NCBI GenBank assembly: GCA_030078075.1
Contig: CP119655.1
Coordinates: 241,001 to 305,000, forward strand
Origin: Crithidia sp. LVH-60A
Taxonomy: Eukaryota > Euglenozoa > Kinetoplastea > Trypanosomatida > Trypanosomatidae
Reading direction: 5' to 3'
Length of the DNA: 64,000 nt
Position numbers and translations under genes: made by a program. This document shows positions 47,627 through 59,379 of the stretch, in pieces. Position 1 is the first letter of the stretch. Every line of letters starts with the position of its first letter. The notes below the pieces were generated by a model. The model was not told where the DNA came from. It saw only the letters and a program-made list of their open reading frames with translations, and ran no database searches.

Positions 47627-47768
47627 ACATCGACGCACCAGCAATCAACAAGGCGCAATCTTTCCCTTCCCCACGCCACACACGCCGAGGCCTTCTTGCA
47701 ATTAGCCAAACCTACTGGATTATACACACCCGCACACATACTCTCTCTCTCTTGCTTCGCGCCTCACA
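47132..47768. other. Intergenic region with a (CT)n tract
   Basis: No gene seen. It contains the (CT)n microsatellite listed separately, about 150 bp upstream of the FtsH start, and short A runs near 47130-47142 and 47218-47231. Confidence 0.6.
47563..47621 (+). repeat. (CT)n microsatellite, about 29 units; likely trans-splice pyrimidine tract
   Basis: An uninterrupted TC/CT repeat of about 59 bp in the leader of the FtsH gene. The first AG dinucleotides after it lie at about 47640-47655, which would give a 5' UTR of 110-130 nt. Its length probably varies between strains. Confidence 0.8.
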
Positions 47769-49521
47769 ATGCCCGCTGCTGGCGAGTCGGACAAGGCGGA
47801 GTACGAGCGCGGCGTGAAGGACGCCGAGCGGCACCGCCGCTCCACGGAGGCAAATTGGATTCGGCCCACCTTCGGCCCGTTTCTCTGGCTCGGCCTCCCT
47901 CTTCTCGTCGGTTACGTGTACCTGCGCCGTGTCACGCCGAGTGCCACCGGTGCGGCAGCGGGTGGTAACCCTTTTCAGAGCATGATGGAGCAGATGATGC
48001 CCATCAAGAAGCGGCAATTTCGTGTCGATGTCAAGGGGACAAAGTTCGCCGACGTTATTGGCATTCCCCGAGGCTAAGGCAGAGGTGCGACAGTACGTCG
48101 ACTTTCTCACAGAGCCGAACAAGTTCACCCGCCTCGGCGCTCGCCTGCCGAAGGGCTGCCTGCTGACTGGTGAGCCGGGTACGGGCAAGACGCTGCTGGC
48201 CAAGGCCGTTGCGGGCGAGGCGGACGTGGCCTTCTTCAGCTGCAACGGTGCGGATTTTATTGAGCTCATGGGCGGCAGCGGCCCGAAGCGGGTGCGCGAG
48301 TTGTTCGAGGAGGCGCGTGCTGCCGCCCCTGCGATTATTTTCATCGACGAGATCGACGCCATCGGCTCCCGCGCTGGCAAGCAAGGCGGCTCGGTGAGCA
48401 GCGAGGAGAACCGCACCATCAACCAGCTGCTGGCGGAGCTGGACGGACTTAGCACGAGTGCCGACCCGATCGTTGTGCTGGCCGCGACGAACTTCCAGGA
48501 CAACATCGATAAGGCGCTGCTGCGTGAGGGCCGCTTTGATCGCAAGGTGTCCATCGAGATGCCCGACCTCTCCGCGCGGCGGGAGCTCTTCGAGCACTAC
48601 CTGCGCCGTGTCTGCACTGGTGACCCAAAGGGCCGCACCAAGGATGAGGAGGGGAAGGAGCTGCCACTGGACTCCAGCGTCAGCAACACCGCGCTGGCGG
48701 ACCAGCTCGCCCACCTCACACCGGGCCTCTCCCCCGCCACCGTCGCCACCGTCGTGAACGAGGCGGCCCTGCAGAGCGGCATCGCTGGCAAGGCTCTCGT
48801 GCAGCTCCCCGCGCTGCTCGACGCACTAGACAACACCCTCATGGGCCGCAAGCACCGCAACCGCCAGAGTGAGCACTCGGCGCGGCGGACGGCGCTGCAT
48901 GAGGCCGGGCACGCCCTCACGGCGTGGATGCTGCCCCCGGTGCAGACGGTGCTGAAGATCAGTATTATTCCGCGGGGGCACGCGATGGGCTACACGCAGC
49001 GCGCCGGGACGGAGTTCCACGAGTACCAAACCAACGCTACGCTGTTTGCGGACATGGTGGTGATGCTCGGCGGCCGCGCAGCGGAGGAGGTTTTGATGGG
49101 CAGCCCGTCTGCTGGCGCGATGGACGACCTGCAGCGGGCGACAGACATGGCGCTGAAGCAGATGCTGGCTTTTGGCATGAGCACCCACACCGGGCTGCTT
49201 GCGTACAACCCCGATTACACACAGGCTGGACGCGACTTCACCACGTTTTCCAACACTGCCCAGCACCGCGCTGAGATGGAGGCACAGAAGCTGGTGGCAG
49301 CGGCGCACAGCACCGCCGTGAAGATCATCCGCGACAACAAGGACAAGATGATGGCGATGGAGAAGGCGCTGGTGGAGAAGAAGGAGTTGACGACGAAGGA
49401 GGTGGAGGCGTTGTGGGGGCCGCGGCCAAGCGAGCCGAGTTTGGAGAAAATTGTGCAGGAGGTGGTCAAGGTGACGGGCAGCTACGGCGACGCTGCGCAT
49501 GGGACGCCAGCACTTGCTTGA
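47769..49521 (+). CDS. FtsH-type AAA metalloprotease (M41), probably mitochondrial; one frame change
   Basis: A membrane-bound ATP-dependent zinc protease of about 580 residues. The N-terminal part (start MPAAGESDKAEYERGV) carries one hydrophobic segment, FLWLGLPLLVGYVYL, then the pre-AAA FADVIGIP. After CCCC at 48066-48069 the sense continues one frame over with EAKAEVRQYVDFL, exactly as in the FtsH consensus. One extra C is the likely cause. Motifs are Walker A GEPGTGKT (about 48172-48195), Walker B IIFIDEIDA, the second region of homology (REGRFDR), and the zinc site HEAGH at 48898-48912. A single membrane segment resembles i-AAA (Yme1) proteases, which remove damaged inner-membrane proteins, but trypanosomatids have several FtsH paralogues and I cannot assign one. 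Confidence 0.92.
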
Positions 49522-50529
49522 TCACGTGTACGTTTCTCTTTTTGTATTGTGTGTGTATAGAGGGTGTGAGCGGGGAGATGAGAACTACTGTGCTTCCTAT
49601 TTTCTTTCCTTTGTGTCCCTTCTGCGTTGCTCCCCCATAATATGAGTCGCCTCTTCACAATTCTTATTTTTCTTCTCTCTGTTTCTCCTCTGCAACGTTG
49701 TGAGCGAAAGCTGTTGGTGTGTTATTATTGCTATTATTATTATGTTGTAGCGATGGTGCTTGTGAAGACAGATGATGCTCGCTTACCCTTTCGTGTTGCG
49801 TGTGCGCATGCATCGCGGAGGCCATTTTTTTTTCCTGTTTCCGCAGAGCTCTTTATCAGCTGTCGATTCAGTTTTTTCTCCCGGACGACGCGCGTCGTCT
49901 TGCTTTTTTCCCCTATTTATACCTGCCTTGCTTTATTTACAGCGATTCTCTTACACGAAAGCGGCGCTGAATAGAACAACGAAATAGTGCGCTCGCGCTC
50001 CTCCCTCTTTTAAGAATGGTTGCGTGTGAGTGTCGCAGATACGCGAACGTCTGGTGCGCTTCTCTGTCGCAGGCCCGTGGCCTGTGCTACTGCGACGATG
50101 GTGTCGTTTGCGCTGCATACCTCGCTGAGTAGTAGGGCGGTACGGCACTGTGTCTCTTGGGACGTTTCTTTACTTAATACGTGTGTATTCAAAGCACCGA
50201 AGTGCAGTGTGTGCGAGGGGGCTTAAAAGATTTTAAAGGTGCGACGTGGGAGATAGTCAACCTACGTCAGCATATGGCAGCTTCAAGTGTTTTGTTTTCT
50301 CTTTCTTTCTCTCTCTCTCTAACCTCCTCTCATCACCCACTCTTCTCTGCAAAATAAATAAAAATATGTTTTTCCCACCGCAGAGTTGCTTTCCAAGTAG
50401 CAAGAAAACGAAGAGCCGAGTCCAGTTTAGCTCCGTTAACCCCCACACACACAAACACAGACTTCACCACTAAGACACAGACACAGACAAACTTTCTTTT
50501 CTTTTTCTTTATCCTTCGTTCTATCAGCG
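49522..50529. other. Intergenic region, uL1 leader
   Basis: No gene seen in 1 kb. (ATT)n-like repeats lie at about 49722-49743. A pyrimidine tract at about 50290-50350 and a second at about 50491-50520 precede the uL1 start; the first, with AG at about 50381-50383, is the better splice candidate because the second would leave almost no 5' UTR. Confidence 0.55.
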
Positions 50530-51174
50530 ATGTCCAAGATCCCGCCGCAGGTGCTGTCGGAGGCCATCCAGGCCATCCTGACCGTCGAGAAGGAGCGCAA
50601 GTTCAAGGAGAGCGTGGATCTGCAGGTGAACCTGAAGAACTACGACCCCCAGAAGGACAAGCGTTTCTCTGGCTCGCTGAAGCTGCCCAACGTGTGCCGC
50701 CCGCGCATGACGGTGTGCCTGCTCTGCGACCTCGTGCACGAGGACATCGCCAAGAAGGAGGGCGTGCCCACGATGAACCAGGAGGAGCTCAAGAAGCTGA
50801 ACAAGAACAAGAAGCTGGTGAAGAAGATGTGCAACCAGTACGACGCGTTCCTCTGCTCCGAGTCGATCATCAAGACCGTGCCGCGTCTCGTCGGCCCGCA
50901 CATGCACCGTATGGGCAAGTTCCCAACGGTGTGCTCGCCGAGCGAGTCGCTCTCGGAGAAGATCGTCGAAATCCGCTCCACCGTGAAGTTCCAGCTGAAG
51001 AAGGTGCTGTGCCTCGGCACCTGCATCGGCCACATGGACATGAATGAGGACCAGATTCGCCAGAACGTCACCATGGCGCTGAACTTCCTCGTGTCGCTGC
51101 TGAAGAAGAACTGGCAGAACCTCAAGTCGGCCTACCTCAAGTCGACGATGGGCAAGCCCCAGCGCATCTACTAA
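50530..51174 (+). CDS. RPL10A: 60S ribosomal protein L10a (uL1)
   Basis: A 214-residue protein of normal length. It begins [17 protein letters not shown] and contains [20 protein letters not shown], matching the eukaryotic L10a consensus ([20 protein letters not shown]), and [16 protein letters not shown]. The C-terminus [18 protein letters not shown] corresponds to [18 protein letters not shown] in animals. uL1 forms the mobile L1 stalk that handles exiting tRNA. The frame is intact, with strong codon bias as expected for a highly expressed gene. Confidence 0.97.
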   Translation: MSKIPPQVLSEAIQAILTVEKERKFKESVDLQVNLKNYDPQKDKRFSGSLKLPNVCRPRMTVCLLCDLVHEDIAKKEGVPTMNQEELKKLNKNKKLVKKMCNQYDAFLCSESIIKTVPRLVGPHMHRMGKFPTVCSPSESLSEKIVEIRSTVKFQLKKVLCLGTCIGHMDMNEDQIRQNVTMALNFLVSLLKKNWQNLKSAYLKSTMGKPQRIY

Positions 51175-52801
51175 GTGGCTGGGCTGATCTTCCTCGTATT
51201 GGAGGGCCTTGAGGAAGAGAAAGTAAAGCTAAGTTATCTTGTCGTTTCCTTCGAACGATTAGTCTGTTCATTTTTTTTTTTTACTATTTTGTCCATGTCT
51301 CTGTGCTTGTTTCGCGTGTGGTCAACGGATGTTTTACCGCGCCATCCCCCCTTCGCCCCTCTTTTCTTTCTTATTTCTTCGCTCGAGGCAGTAAGAAGAA
51401 GAGAATGGTTGGAGGTGTATGTGCAGTCGGGTTCTAAACGAGGAGCATACATGAGTGAAAGAGAGGGGAAGTATGCTAGGGAAAGAGAGAGAGAGAGAGG
51501 TGAAGACGATGCTGATGAATATTGCTTGCTTGATTCTTCTTTCAAGCTCACGCTGTCGCATCAACTTCACTTCTTTATTTTCTTTTTTTGCCCCGGTCTA
51601 CTGTACCTTTTTTTTTCCTCTCGCTCCGCCCAACTCATAAGAACTTTTCGTTTTTCTCTGTGACGGGTATCGCTGCTCTTCCTCCTCTTCTAACTTTCTT
51701 TTAATTCCCCGCGTCGCTTATCCTCTCCTGTCACCCCCTTTCTGCCGGCTCCTCTCTCTCTATTAAACAGTGAGATCTTCTGTTTTGTAATCAAACAGTA
51801 GTCTTTCACAGAAGAGTAGGAAGGGAGGGAAGGCTAAGAGAGGAGAAAGAGAGAGAGAGATGAGGTGGAGAAGAAGGGAAGTTGAGGAGGATCAGGAACG
51901 ACTATCTGGCACTTGTTTTCGAAAAAAGAAGCAGATGGTGCGTGTGTGTGTACGCCGTTATGGTCCCTCCTTTCTTTCCCTCTCTTTTGGAGGAGAGAGG
52001 AGGTTCATGACGGCTTCACACCCCACTAAACTCACTTTCTTCTGATTTGTTATTTTTTTATTTTATTTTTTCTTTGCCCTCTCCGTGGTATTCTGCGAAG
52101 AGGAGCAACCAACAAAAATAAAATAAAAATAAAAAACGGAAAAGAAAGTCTTTTTTTTCACTGTGCAGCCTGCCAGTGCAAGGGAATTCCTTTGTGCATT
52201 TGAAGGCTTTTCCTTTCTCTCTGTCCCGACAGGAGTGGTCAGTGTGTGTGTGTGTGGGTTTAATGACTCTCGACTGGTGCGTCACATTCCTGTAAAAGCA
52301 GTGATGCACGTGGGCGTGTTGAATGTTCCCCCCTTCACCCACCTGCGACGCTTACCAACGTCTGTACCTGCCAAGGTTCTTCTCCCCCTTCTTCACCCCC
52401 CAAACTGTTCTTCTTTCCTTTCTCCCGCTCTCCTTTGTCTTTTCCTGTCTTTTGACCCCTTCTCTATCGACTACTGCTGCGCTATTGTCTGTGCTGCTCC
52501 GCCATACCCGCCACACCGCTCAACACACCTTACAACGCTTTCAGAGACTTATTCTTTCTTTTCCTTCGCGGCTCTCTCAAGCGCAAGGGGAAGAATTTGA
52601 AAGACACACAGATGATGGTGACGAGTGCGCGTGTGTGTGTATGCGACTTTTGTTTTTCCTTCCTGCGAAATCCGGTCCGGCGCTGTGAAGCTGCGGCTGA
52701 ACCCATAACGACTTGCAGCTCTCCTTCGTCACTTTTTTTTTGTCAAATATCATCTGTTTCTTCCAAAGGCTTTCTCTCCCTCCATTTTTGTAGGCGACGC
52801 C
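51175..52801. other. Intergenic region
   Basis: About 1.6 kb without a supportable gene. It has (GA)n at 51484-51500 and 51844-51860, T runs, and pyrimidine-rich stretches at 52377-52470 and 52728-52795. The last lies just before the next start and may be its splice signal. Confidence 0.5.
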
Positions 52802-54264
52802 ATGCAGGCATACATCGACAGCATCTGCACCCGCTCCACCCCACCCACCACCACCGCCGTGCGACCGACTCGGAGCGCGCTCCTCCTGCAGTCTCACCAA
52901 CAGCAACGACAGCACCAGCTCGCGGAGACAGCGGCGGCGGAAGCTGCCCGACAAGCAGGTGGAGCCCGGCGACGCCCCTCCGCCCACCTCCAGCGGCAGC
53001 AGCAGCAGCGAACGCCAACGCAGTGGCCGCATCCCACACTTCACTCTTTGCGCCGTCCACCCACCCCTCCTTCACGGCAGCTGCAGCAGAGGCAGCCGCC
53101 ACGTGGCACTGCGCGCAAATGGACGCCACCGCTGCCGCCGCGTGCATCGCGCTCGCTGCACACCCCACTGCGGCAAGGAAGGGGCAGTGGGATGCAGCAG
53201 CGGCTCTGGAATGAAGAGTGCAGCAGTCCGTCACGTGGGCAGGGAGACACGTCGGTGTTGTCTGCGACGTCGCCGTGGCACCCCCTCTTTTCAACTCTCC
53301 GTCACCCGCCACGTCGCCACCGCAACGCCGGTCAGAGTGGACAGGTTGGGCATCAACACCCGACGCCCTATCGCCCTCACCTCAGCACAACGGAAGTGCA
53401 TTCGCAGAAGAGGTAGACGTACAAAAGGTCTCGCCACAATTAGCGCAGTCAGCGGTGTGGAGAAGGTGGGGTGTGGAAGCTGCCGCTGCCTCCTCAGCCC
53501 ACGAAGCTCCTGCTCCTAGTCAGTGGGAATTGAAGCAACAGCGGCAGCAGCAAAGTCCCGTGGTGTCTGCTAGTGTCTCCTCCCCTTCTCTTACAGCGCA
53601 TGCGGTGACAGTGACGGGTCGTCATCCGTTGCAGCGCTCGCCGCCGCCGCCGCCACCGGCACAGTCTGTCCGCTTCTCTTCGTCCCCCTCTCGTGCATCA
53701 AAGGTCGCTTATGAAGGTGCAGGCGTCCGCTCACACAGTGAAACGGCTTCACCCCTGAACAGTGCCTCTGGCGCGCAGACACTCTCCCCCAATAGAGGAT
53801 ACGCAGACCCCGTTTCACACGCTTCTGACTTCTTCTCCGCCTCGCCTACCTCGTCCACTCATCGCAGAGAGCGCGGTGAACGAACAGCAGCGAGCCTGCG
53901 TGATGTGCACGTCGATGGCCATCACCACAGTCTTCGCTACGTGCAGCCATCGTGGCGCACCGCCGCGTCTTCCTCTGCTGTTGTCAACGACGATCGCTTC
54001 GTTGGTGAGAAGACGAGTGGTCTGCTGGCAGACTCCTCCGCCGTGGTGCGTCTCTGGCGCAGCACACTCGACCTCTATCAGAAGTTAAAGGAGGAACGCA
54101 TGGCGCTCCAGCCGCAACCTTCTTCCCTTGCCAAAGCACGACACAGCAGTAGTGGGTTGAAGGGCCGACAGGAGGCTGCGGCTGCCAAGCGTGGCGAGCC
54201 GTCTGCGCGGGACTACCTGTACGAGCGAGATAGTGCGAAGGAGGTGGAAGCGGGATTGCAGTGA
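52802..54264 (+). CDS. Low-complexity protein of unknown function; reading frame disturbed
   Basis: I do not recognise this protein. It starts MQAYIDSICTRSTPPTTTAV at 52802. Coding-like sense moves between frames in the first 500 bases: about 52802-52950, then 52950-53030 (contains VEPGDAPPPTSSGSSSS), then 53010-53214 (contains THPSFTAAAAEAAATWHCAQ), then probably 53200-53290. It settles from about 53330 to the stop at 54264 (contains EWTGWASTPDALSPSPQ). The protein is Ser/Pro/Gln/Ala-rich and largely disordered. A short helix near the end, VVRLWRSTLDLYQKLKEERM, may be a coiled coil or docking motif. The first three shifts are +1; the last is either -1 or two +1 steps. Sequencing insertions are more likely than decay, because the 3' 930 bases are clean. 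Confidence 0.6.
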
Positions 54265-54841
54265 TGTGGAAGTAGTGGGAAAAAAAACACAAAAGAACAC
54301 GTCACGCTGCTTGCATGAATGACGCTTTTTTTTTTCTCTTCTCTTGCTTCTAGATGCACAATCCGCACACACACATAGGCACTCACACGCAGACGCGTCG
54401 ATTATTTAGCTGATAGCGTTTGCAGCGATATCTGCGAGCGTATCCATGTGATTTAAAGCACATGTCAATGGGAGAAAAAAAATGCGGTAGTCGTCGTGAT
54501 GAAGTAGACGGCTCAAACATTAAATTATTATTCTTCTTCCTCTTAAAAGGCGAGAACGTTGCCTCTGCTCTCAATGATATCGTATGCTTCCACCGCATGA
54601 ACCTCGAGGAAGTACGCATGCGCCATCTTTCTATACTCTTCTTTCTCCCTCTCTCTCTCTCTCTCTCTTTCTTTTGTCGCTGCAACTCGCAGCTGTCCGT
54701 CTACCCTCCCTCCTCTAACACTCCCATTTTTAGCCCACAGTGAGAGCAGACCACTGAAGTAAACTAACCCATTTCTTTGTAGACCCGCAACTCAGAGGCG
54801 AAAGGTGAACGAAACGTATTGAGCAGCTGTGTGTCGCTCAT
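54265..54841. other. Intergenic region
   Basis: No gene seen. It contains a T run at about 54327-54336 and (CT)n at about 54648-54668, plus short frames without domains. Confidence 0.55.
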
Positions 54842-54881
54842 CCGCTCTCTCTCTCTCTCTCTCCCGCTCTCTCTTCCTTAG
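54842..54881 (+). promoter_or_regulatory. Probable trans-splice acceptor of the kinase gene
   Basis: A pyrimidine tract, mostly (CT)n, at 54842-54878 is followed by TTAG at 54878-54881. This is the standard arrangement for spliced-leader addition and would leave a 75-nt 5' UTR before the ATG at 54957. Confidence 0.65.
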
Positions 54882-54956
54882 CAGCAGCAGCAGCAGCGTC
54901 GTTTTCTGCATATACCAAAAGGATCAGCCAAGGTCTCTTCTTCCTCCTCATTCAAG

Positions 54957-55772
54957 ATGGACCAGGCAATCATGGCGGGCCAGTACAAGCTGGGCAAGCA
55001 GATCGGCTCTGGCAACTTCTCCAAAGTCCGCCTCGGCACCGACCCGCAGGGCCGCACGTGGGCCATCAAGATCGTGGACAAGCGTCGCCTCAAGAAGGAG
55101 AACATGGAGGACCAGATGCTGCGCGAGGTCGCCATCATGCGCAGCCTGCGGCAGCAGAACGTGGTGAAGCTGCAGGAGGTGCTGCAGTCGACGAATCACT
55201 ACTACCTCGTTCTCGAGCTCGTGACCGGGGGCGAGTTGTTTGACAAGATTGTCGCCGCGAAGCGCTTCGACGAGGGGACGGCGCGTATGTACTTTCACCA
55301 GCTCATCGCTGGCATGTACTACTGCCACTCCAAGGGCTTCGCCCACCGTGACTTGAAGCCGGAGAACTTGTTGCTCGACGGCAAGGGCGTGCTGAAGATT
55401 TCCGACTTCGGTCTCAGCAACCTGCAGCAGGACGTACTCCTGCAGACCATCTGTGGCACACCCAATTACGTTGCACCAGAGGTGCTGATGGAGCGCGGGT
55501 ACAACGGCCTCTCTGCCGATATCTGGAGCTGCGGTGTCGTGCTGTACGTGATGCTGGCCGGCCGCCTGCCCTTCGAGGATCGCAACATGAACGTGTTACT
55601 TGGGAAGATCGAGCGAGGGGAGTTTCAGATGATCCGACACATTTCCGAGGAGGCGAAGGATTTAATCGCACGCATGCTCACCGTAGACCCGCGGAAGCGT
55701 ATTTCGATGGAGGACGTAATCAATCACAAGTGGTTCCAGGAAAACTGGGACCCACGCCTTCTGACCACGTAA
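54957..55772 (+). CDS. Protein kinase, CAMK/AMPK-SnRK3-like, catalytic domain only
   Basis: A 271-residue serine/threonine kinase. All catalytic elements are present: glycine loop IGSGNFSKV (residues about 15-23), Lys38 in AIK, HRDLKPEN (Asp132), DFG (Asp150), the activation-loop threonine region LQTICGTPNYVAPE, and DIWSCGVVLYVML. The HRDLKPENLLLD and GTPNYVAPEVL sequences are typical of the CAMK-like group that includes SNF1/AMPK and plant CIPK kinases. The protein ends soon after subdomain XI (HKWFQENWDP), with no regulatory tail, NAF motif or UBA domain. A regulatory subunit or upstream kinase must supply control. The start is the first ATG; a second Met at residue 6 (MAGQYKLGK) is also possible. 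The frame is intact. Confidence 0.92.
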   Translation: MDQAIMAGQYKLGKQIGSGNFSKVRLGTDPQGRTWAIKIVDKRRLKKENMEDQMLREVAIMRSLRQQNVVKLQEVLQSTNHYYLVLELVTGGELFDKIVAAKRFDEGTARMYFHQLIAGMYYCHSKGFAHRDLKPENLLLDGKGVLKISDFGLSNLQQDVLLQTICGTPNYVAPEVLMERGYNGLSADIWSCGVVLYVMLAGRLPFEDRNMNVLLGKIERGEFQMIRHISEEAKDLIARMLTVDPRKRISMEDVINHKWFQENWDPRLLTT

Positions 55773-58700
55773 TGCTGACGGCACCTCTTCACACGAAGTC
55801 ACACTCGGTGCTGTTGATGAAGGAGGTACGTCTCTTCGCTCGTTTCTACTCGCCTCTTTTTTTTTTTGTTCTTCTCGATCATACTCCTTTGCGGGGTTCA
55901 CAGCGTGTCGACCTTACTCTTATTCTCCTTTCTTTTTTCTGTTATGCAGAGGCGGCAGCTGACATTGTTCTTTTCCTTTTCTCGCTTTCTGTTGATATTG
56001 TATTTTTTCTTTGTAAATATTACTTCTCCATTCATGTTTTGTTCGGGTTTTTTTTTTTTCTTTGTATCTGCGTCTCTTTTTTTTTTTCAGATGTTGTCGC
56101 AACGGCGTTTGAGACGTCGCTGCAGTGAGGGCTGCGTTGAGACCCTCCAGAACCGTGCTGTTTTTTTTTTTCTTCAGGACTGTGCTACACTTGATGAACA
56201 GAGCAAAAAAAAAATACATATGTATGAAGCGTGGCGATGTCTTTGTGTGTGTGTTTGTTTGTGTGTGGGGAGAAAGGATGGCAGCTTCATCGTTGTGCCC
56301 CCACCACTCTCTTACGTCGCCTCCACCTTCTTTTCGTTTGCTTCTGTATCAACACGTGGTGTACTCTCCATGAGTGTGCACAGCTGCTTCCTTCTTTTTT
56401 AATTTTCTTCGCTACTTTTTTTTTCTTTTCAGAAGGTGTTTTGTGTGCGTGGGCTTTTTTTTCCCGCTTTGTATTTATGTTTTACCTTCTCTTTCCTGAT
56501 GTGCGTAGGGCCGAGTGGGTGCGATAGCGAAGAGAGTGCACACACGACCGCAAAGCACAGCAGAGACGACGAAAGAAGTGAAAGGGACGATGCGCGTTGG
56601 TTGAGGGAATAATACCGGAAAGACACGTACACACACCCACACAAGACGAGAGACAGCTGGGGATTGGTGAATAGGATTCCTTTTTTTTTGAATCGTGTGG
56701 CGAAAGGAGGAGAGGGGTGCAACCTGCTGAATGCGTGGTGCGTCGTTGTTCTACATACCGAGAACTAAAGGCGCGTCCACTTTTGTTAGAGGCTTTCCTT
56801 CGCCCGATACCTTCCTTTGTGTTGTTGCTCTATCTCTCTCTCTCTCTTCCACTACAAATGGCGTAGTTGAACTCTAGTTGTTCGTTGGGTGACGCACTTT
56901 GTTGCTCGTGCCTGTTTCCGTTGTAGTTGTTTATTAAAGATCATCCTTCACCGTGTCGCGTCTCTCCATCTTCACTTCTTCTTCATCGTTGTGTGTGTTT
57001 CTTTTTTTTTTCTATGTTTCCTTTTTCTTTTGTCACGCTGCTTCTTGCAACTTTTGTTTTCTTTCTCGCATCGTGAATGACCTTCTTTTTCTTTTTCTTT
57101 CCCTCATTCTTTCTTGCTTACTGAGTGTCGCCCAGACACTCACGCCCTCATGTATGCACCGCTCGCCATTTCTTTTTTAATGCTGGTCTTGTCTGTTTTT
57201 GTTTTGTTTTGCTTTGTCTCCTATGTTCTCCTCTTTTCTTTTACGTGTTCTCCGGAATGATTTTTTTTTCTTTGGAGAGAGAAAAAGCGCAAGAGGAAAA
57301 AAGGTGTCGGCTATTTGATACTAATAGTATAATACTTTTTTTTTTTTTGCTGTCACAACGCGTCACTCTTCCGCTTGACATTTTCTTTTTTCTCCTTTGT
57401 TCGTGTCCCCGCCACACCACCGCTGTCTCCGCACTTTTTCTCCTCCTCCTCTTCTTCTCCGTTCATATGCGGTAGAGCACATGAGCGTGTGTTTATGCGC
57501 ACCTCTCTCTCTCTCTCTCTTTTTTCATCTTTTCGAGAGTAGGCGGTTAGCATGTGTGAATATGCGTATATGAGCGTTGTTATCTACAGCACATCACTTG
57601 GACCTATGATCTGCCCACAGCACAACCGAAAAAATAAAAGAAGAGACAAAAAAGAACACAAAGCAAAACGAAGTTTCTCGCTGCTTGCAGGGACACGTTT
57701 TCTACGGAGTTTGACGAAGTGTCTCGGCGCCAGTCTCTCTTTCTCTCCATCCCTCTCTCGGCGATCACCAAGCTGGATGAAGGAGGGCACGGAGCGGGTC
57801 ACACGAGAGAGAAGACGAGAGCTCCCACGTTGGTGTTGTCAACCTCCGATCGGCACTGCTGCACCTGTGTCTGCCACAGAGAAAAAACCGTTCTCCTGGT
57901 TTCTGGTCACGAGGGAAAGGCTACGCGCACAAGAAGGAAAGGACGAGCGGAAGGGCGAACCTTTAGCGTGGTAAGCAGGCGCGCCAATACATTCTGCCGT
58001 CGTGTCTTTATTGTAGAGAGCATACATGTGTATATGTAGTTTTTTTCCACGCGTGCAGACTGCTCGTGATGTGCAGCGATTTCATTGATTCATCCTTTTC
58101 CTCTCTTCCACCCTTCCGTCCTTCTTGATTCTCTTGTCTTTCTTCACTGCTACACACACCTACCCCCGCACATGCACATTCCCTCTCTCTGTGCGAAATC
58201 CTCCCCTACTCGCTCCTATATATGTACGATGCGTCCACAAACAAAAAAAAAGGAACTCAATCGTATTTGCTTTACCGTTGCACATCGCAGAGCAGTCGTG
58301 GATCTCATCAGCTGACTAAAAAAAAAAAAGAGAAGTATTTTTTTTTTCAAGCTGCACCTCTTATTCCTCCCCTCTCTGTGTTCTTGTCTTGGTGCTTTGA
58401 TCTTGTTGTTGCCGTCGGAGTCGCCCATCTAAACCGCAGCCGAGGGAACGCCACCGTTGCGCAGCGTAGCCTTGTTGTAGCAGCGTAGGCGTGATTGCTG
58501 TGGTCTTAACACCTTCTCCGCTTTGCTGCGTGTGAGATTTTTTTTTTTTTTTGTTTTTTGTTCCCGCTGTCAGTACTCTGTTCGCCTTGAAAGAAACGTT
58601 GCCTCTTTTTTTTTCCTTTTCTTCTCTTTCGTTGTTTGTGGATCCAAGATACAGATCTGGCAGTGTTGCTGCCAAGGTAACCTGAACCCCCTTACACAAA

Positions 58701-59379
58701 TTTTTTGTCTTTTAAGTTTTACCCCGGCTCTGCTGCTCCGTAAGTGAGTTGCGCAGTGCGCGTGTGGCTTTGTGTGTGTGTGTTCTGGACCTCTATTGCG
58801 GTGGAACGTTGCGCACTCTGTATTTCTTCCCTTTCTGTCTCCTCACATAAGCGACGTTGTGGCTTCATTCCCACTACCGTCGCCCAAGCTTTTTTTTATT
58901 TTAGGCTTTTCTTCTTGTCCTCTCCCATCTATCTTTTTTTTCCTTTTCTCTTGTCGCACTTTCTAACAGATTTTGTTTCTCCTCGTTTACTCTGGACGCT
59001 TGTGTGCTGTTTATCTACGTGTTAACGCCTTGACACTGCGTGTTTGTGTTTGTGTGGTTGTTTCTGCGTGTGTACCTCCTCTTGTTTTGTTGCCTTCTTT
59101 GCTCTTGCTTCCCCTTTTCACATCAGTTTTTTTTTTTTTTCCATCGCGAAGACTCCGCCAACCTTATTCTCTCTCTCTTTTCTCTTCCCTCGCTGTACTG
59201 TAACGTGTTCAATTCTCTTCTCTGACTCGCATCAACCCCCGCATACGAACAGCAGCGGCCTCTCTTTGAAGTGGTGGTCAACCCCGCCGCAGCTTAAGTC
59301 CCAAAAGGAAAAATAAAATTCTAGGAAAAGAGAAGCACAGACAGCATATCAGCGCCACACATAAAGTACAGCGGAAAGT
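55773..59379. other. 3.6-kb gene-free region
   Basis: I find no supportable gene. The top strand is T/C-rich with T runs of 8-15, (CT)n at about 56829-56847 and 57503-57520, and (TG)n at several places. Purine-rich reversals occur at 56520-56660, 57270-57305 and 57620-57690. Pyrimidine tracts at about 59129-59142 and 59166-59200 are likely splice signals for the sestrin gene. The remainder is probably kinase 3' UTR and spacer. Confidence 0.5.

Noticed and set aside
53212-53214. In-frame TGA between two same-frame segments, considered as recoding
   Set aside because: A neighbouring frame looks more coding-like across this point, so a frame change is a better explanation than stop read-through or selenocysteine.
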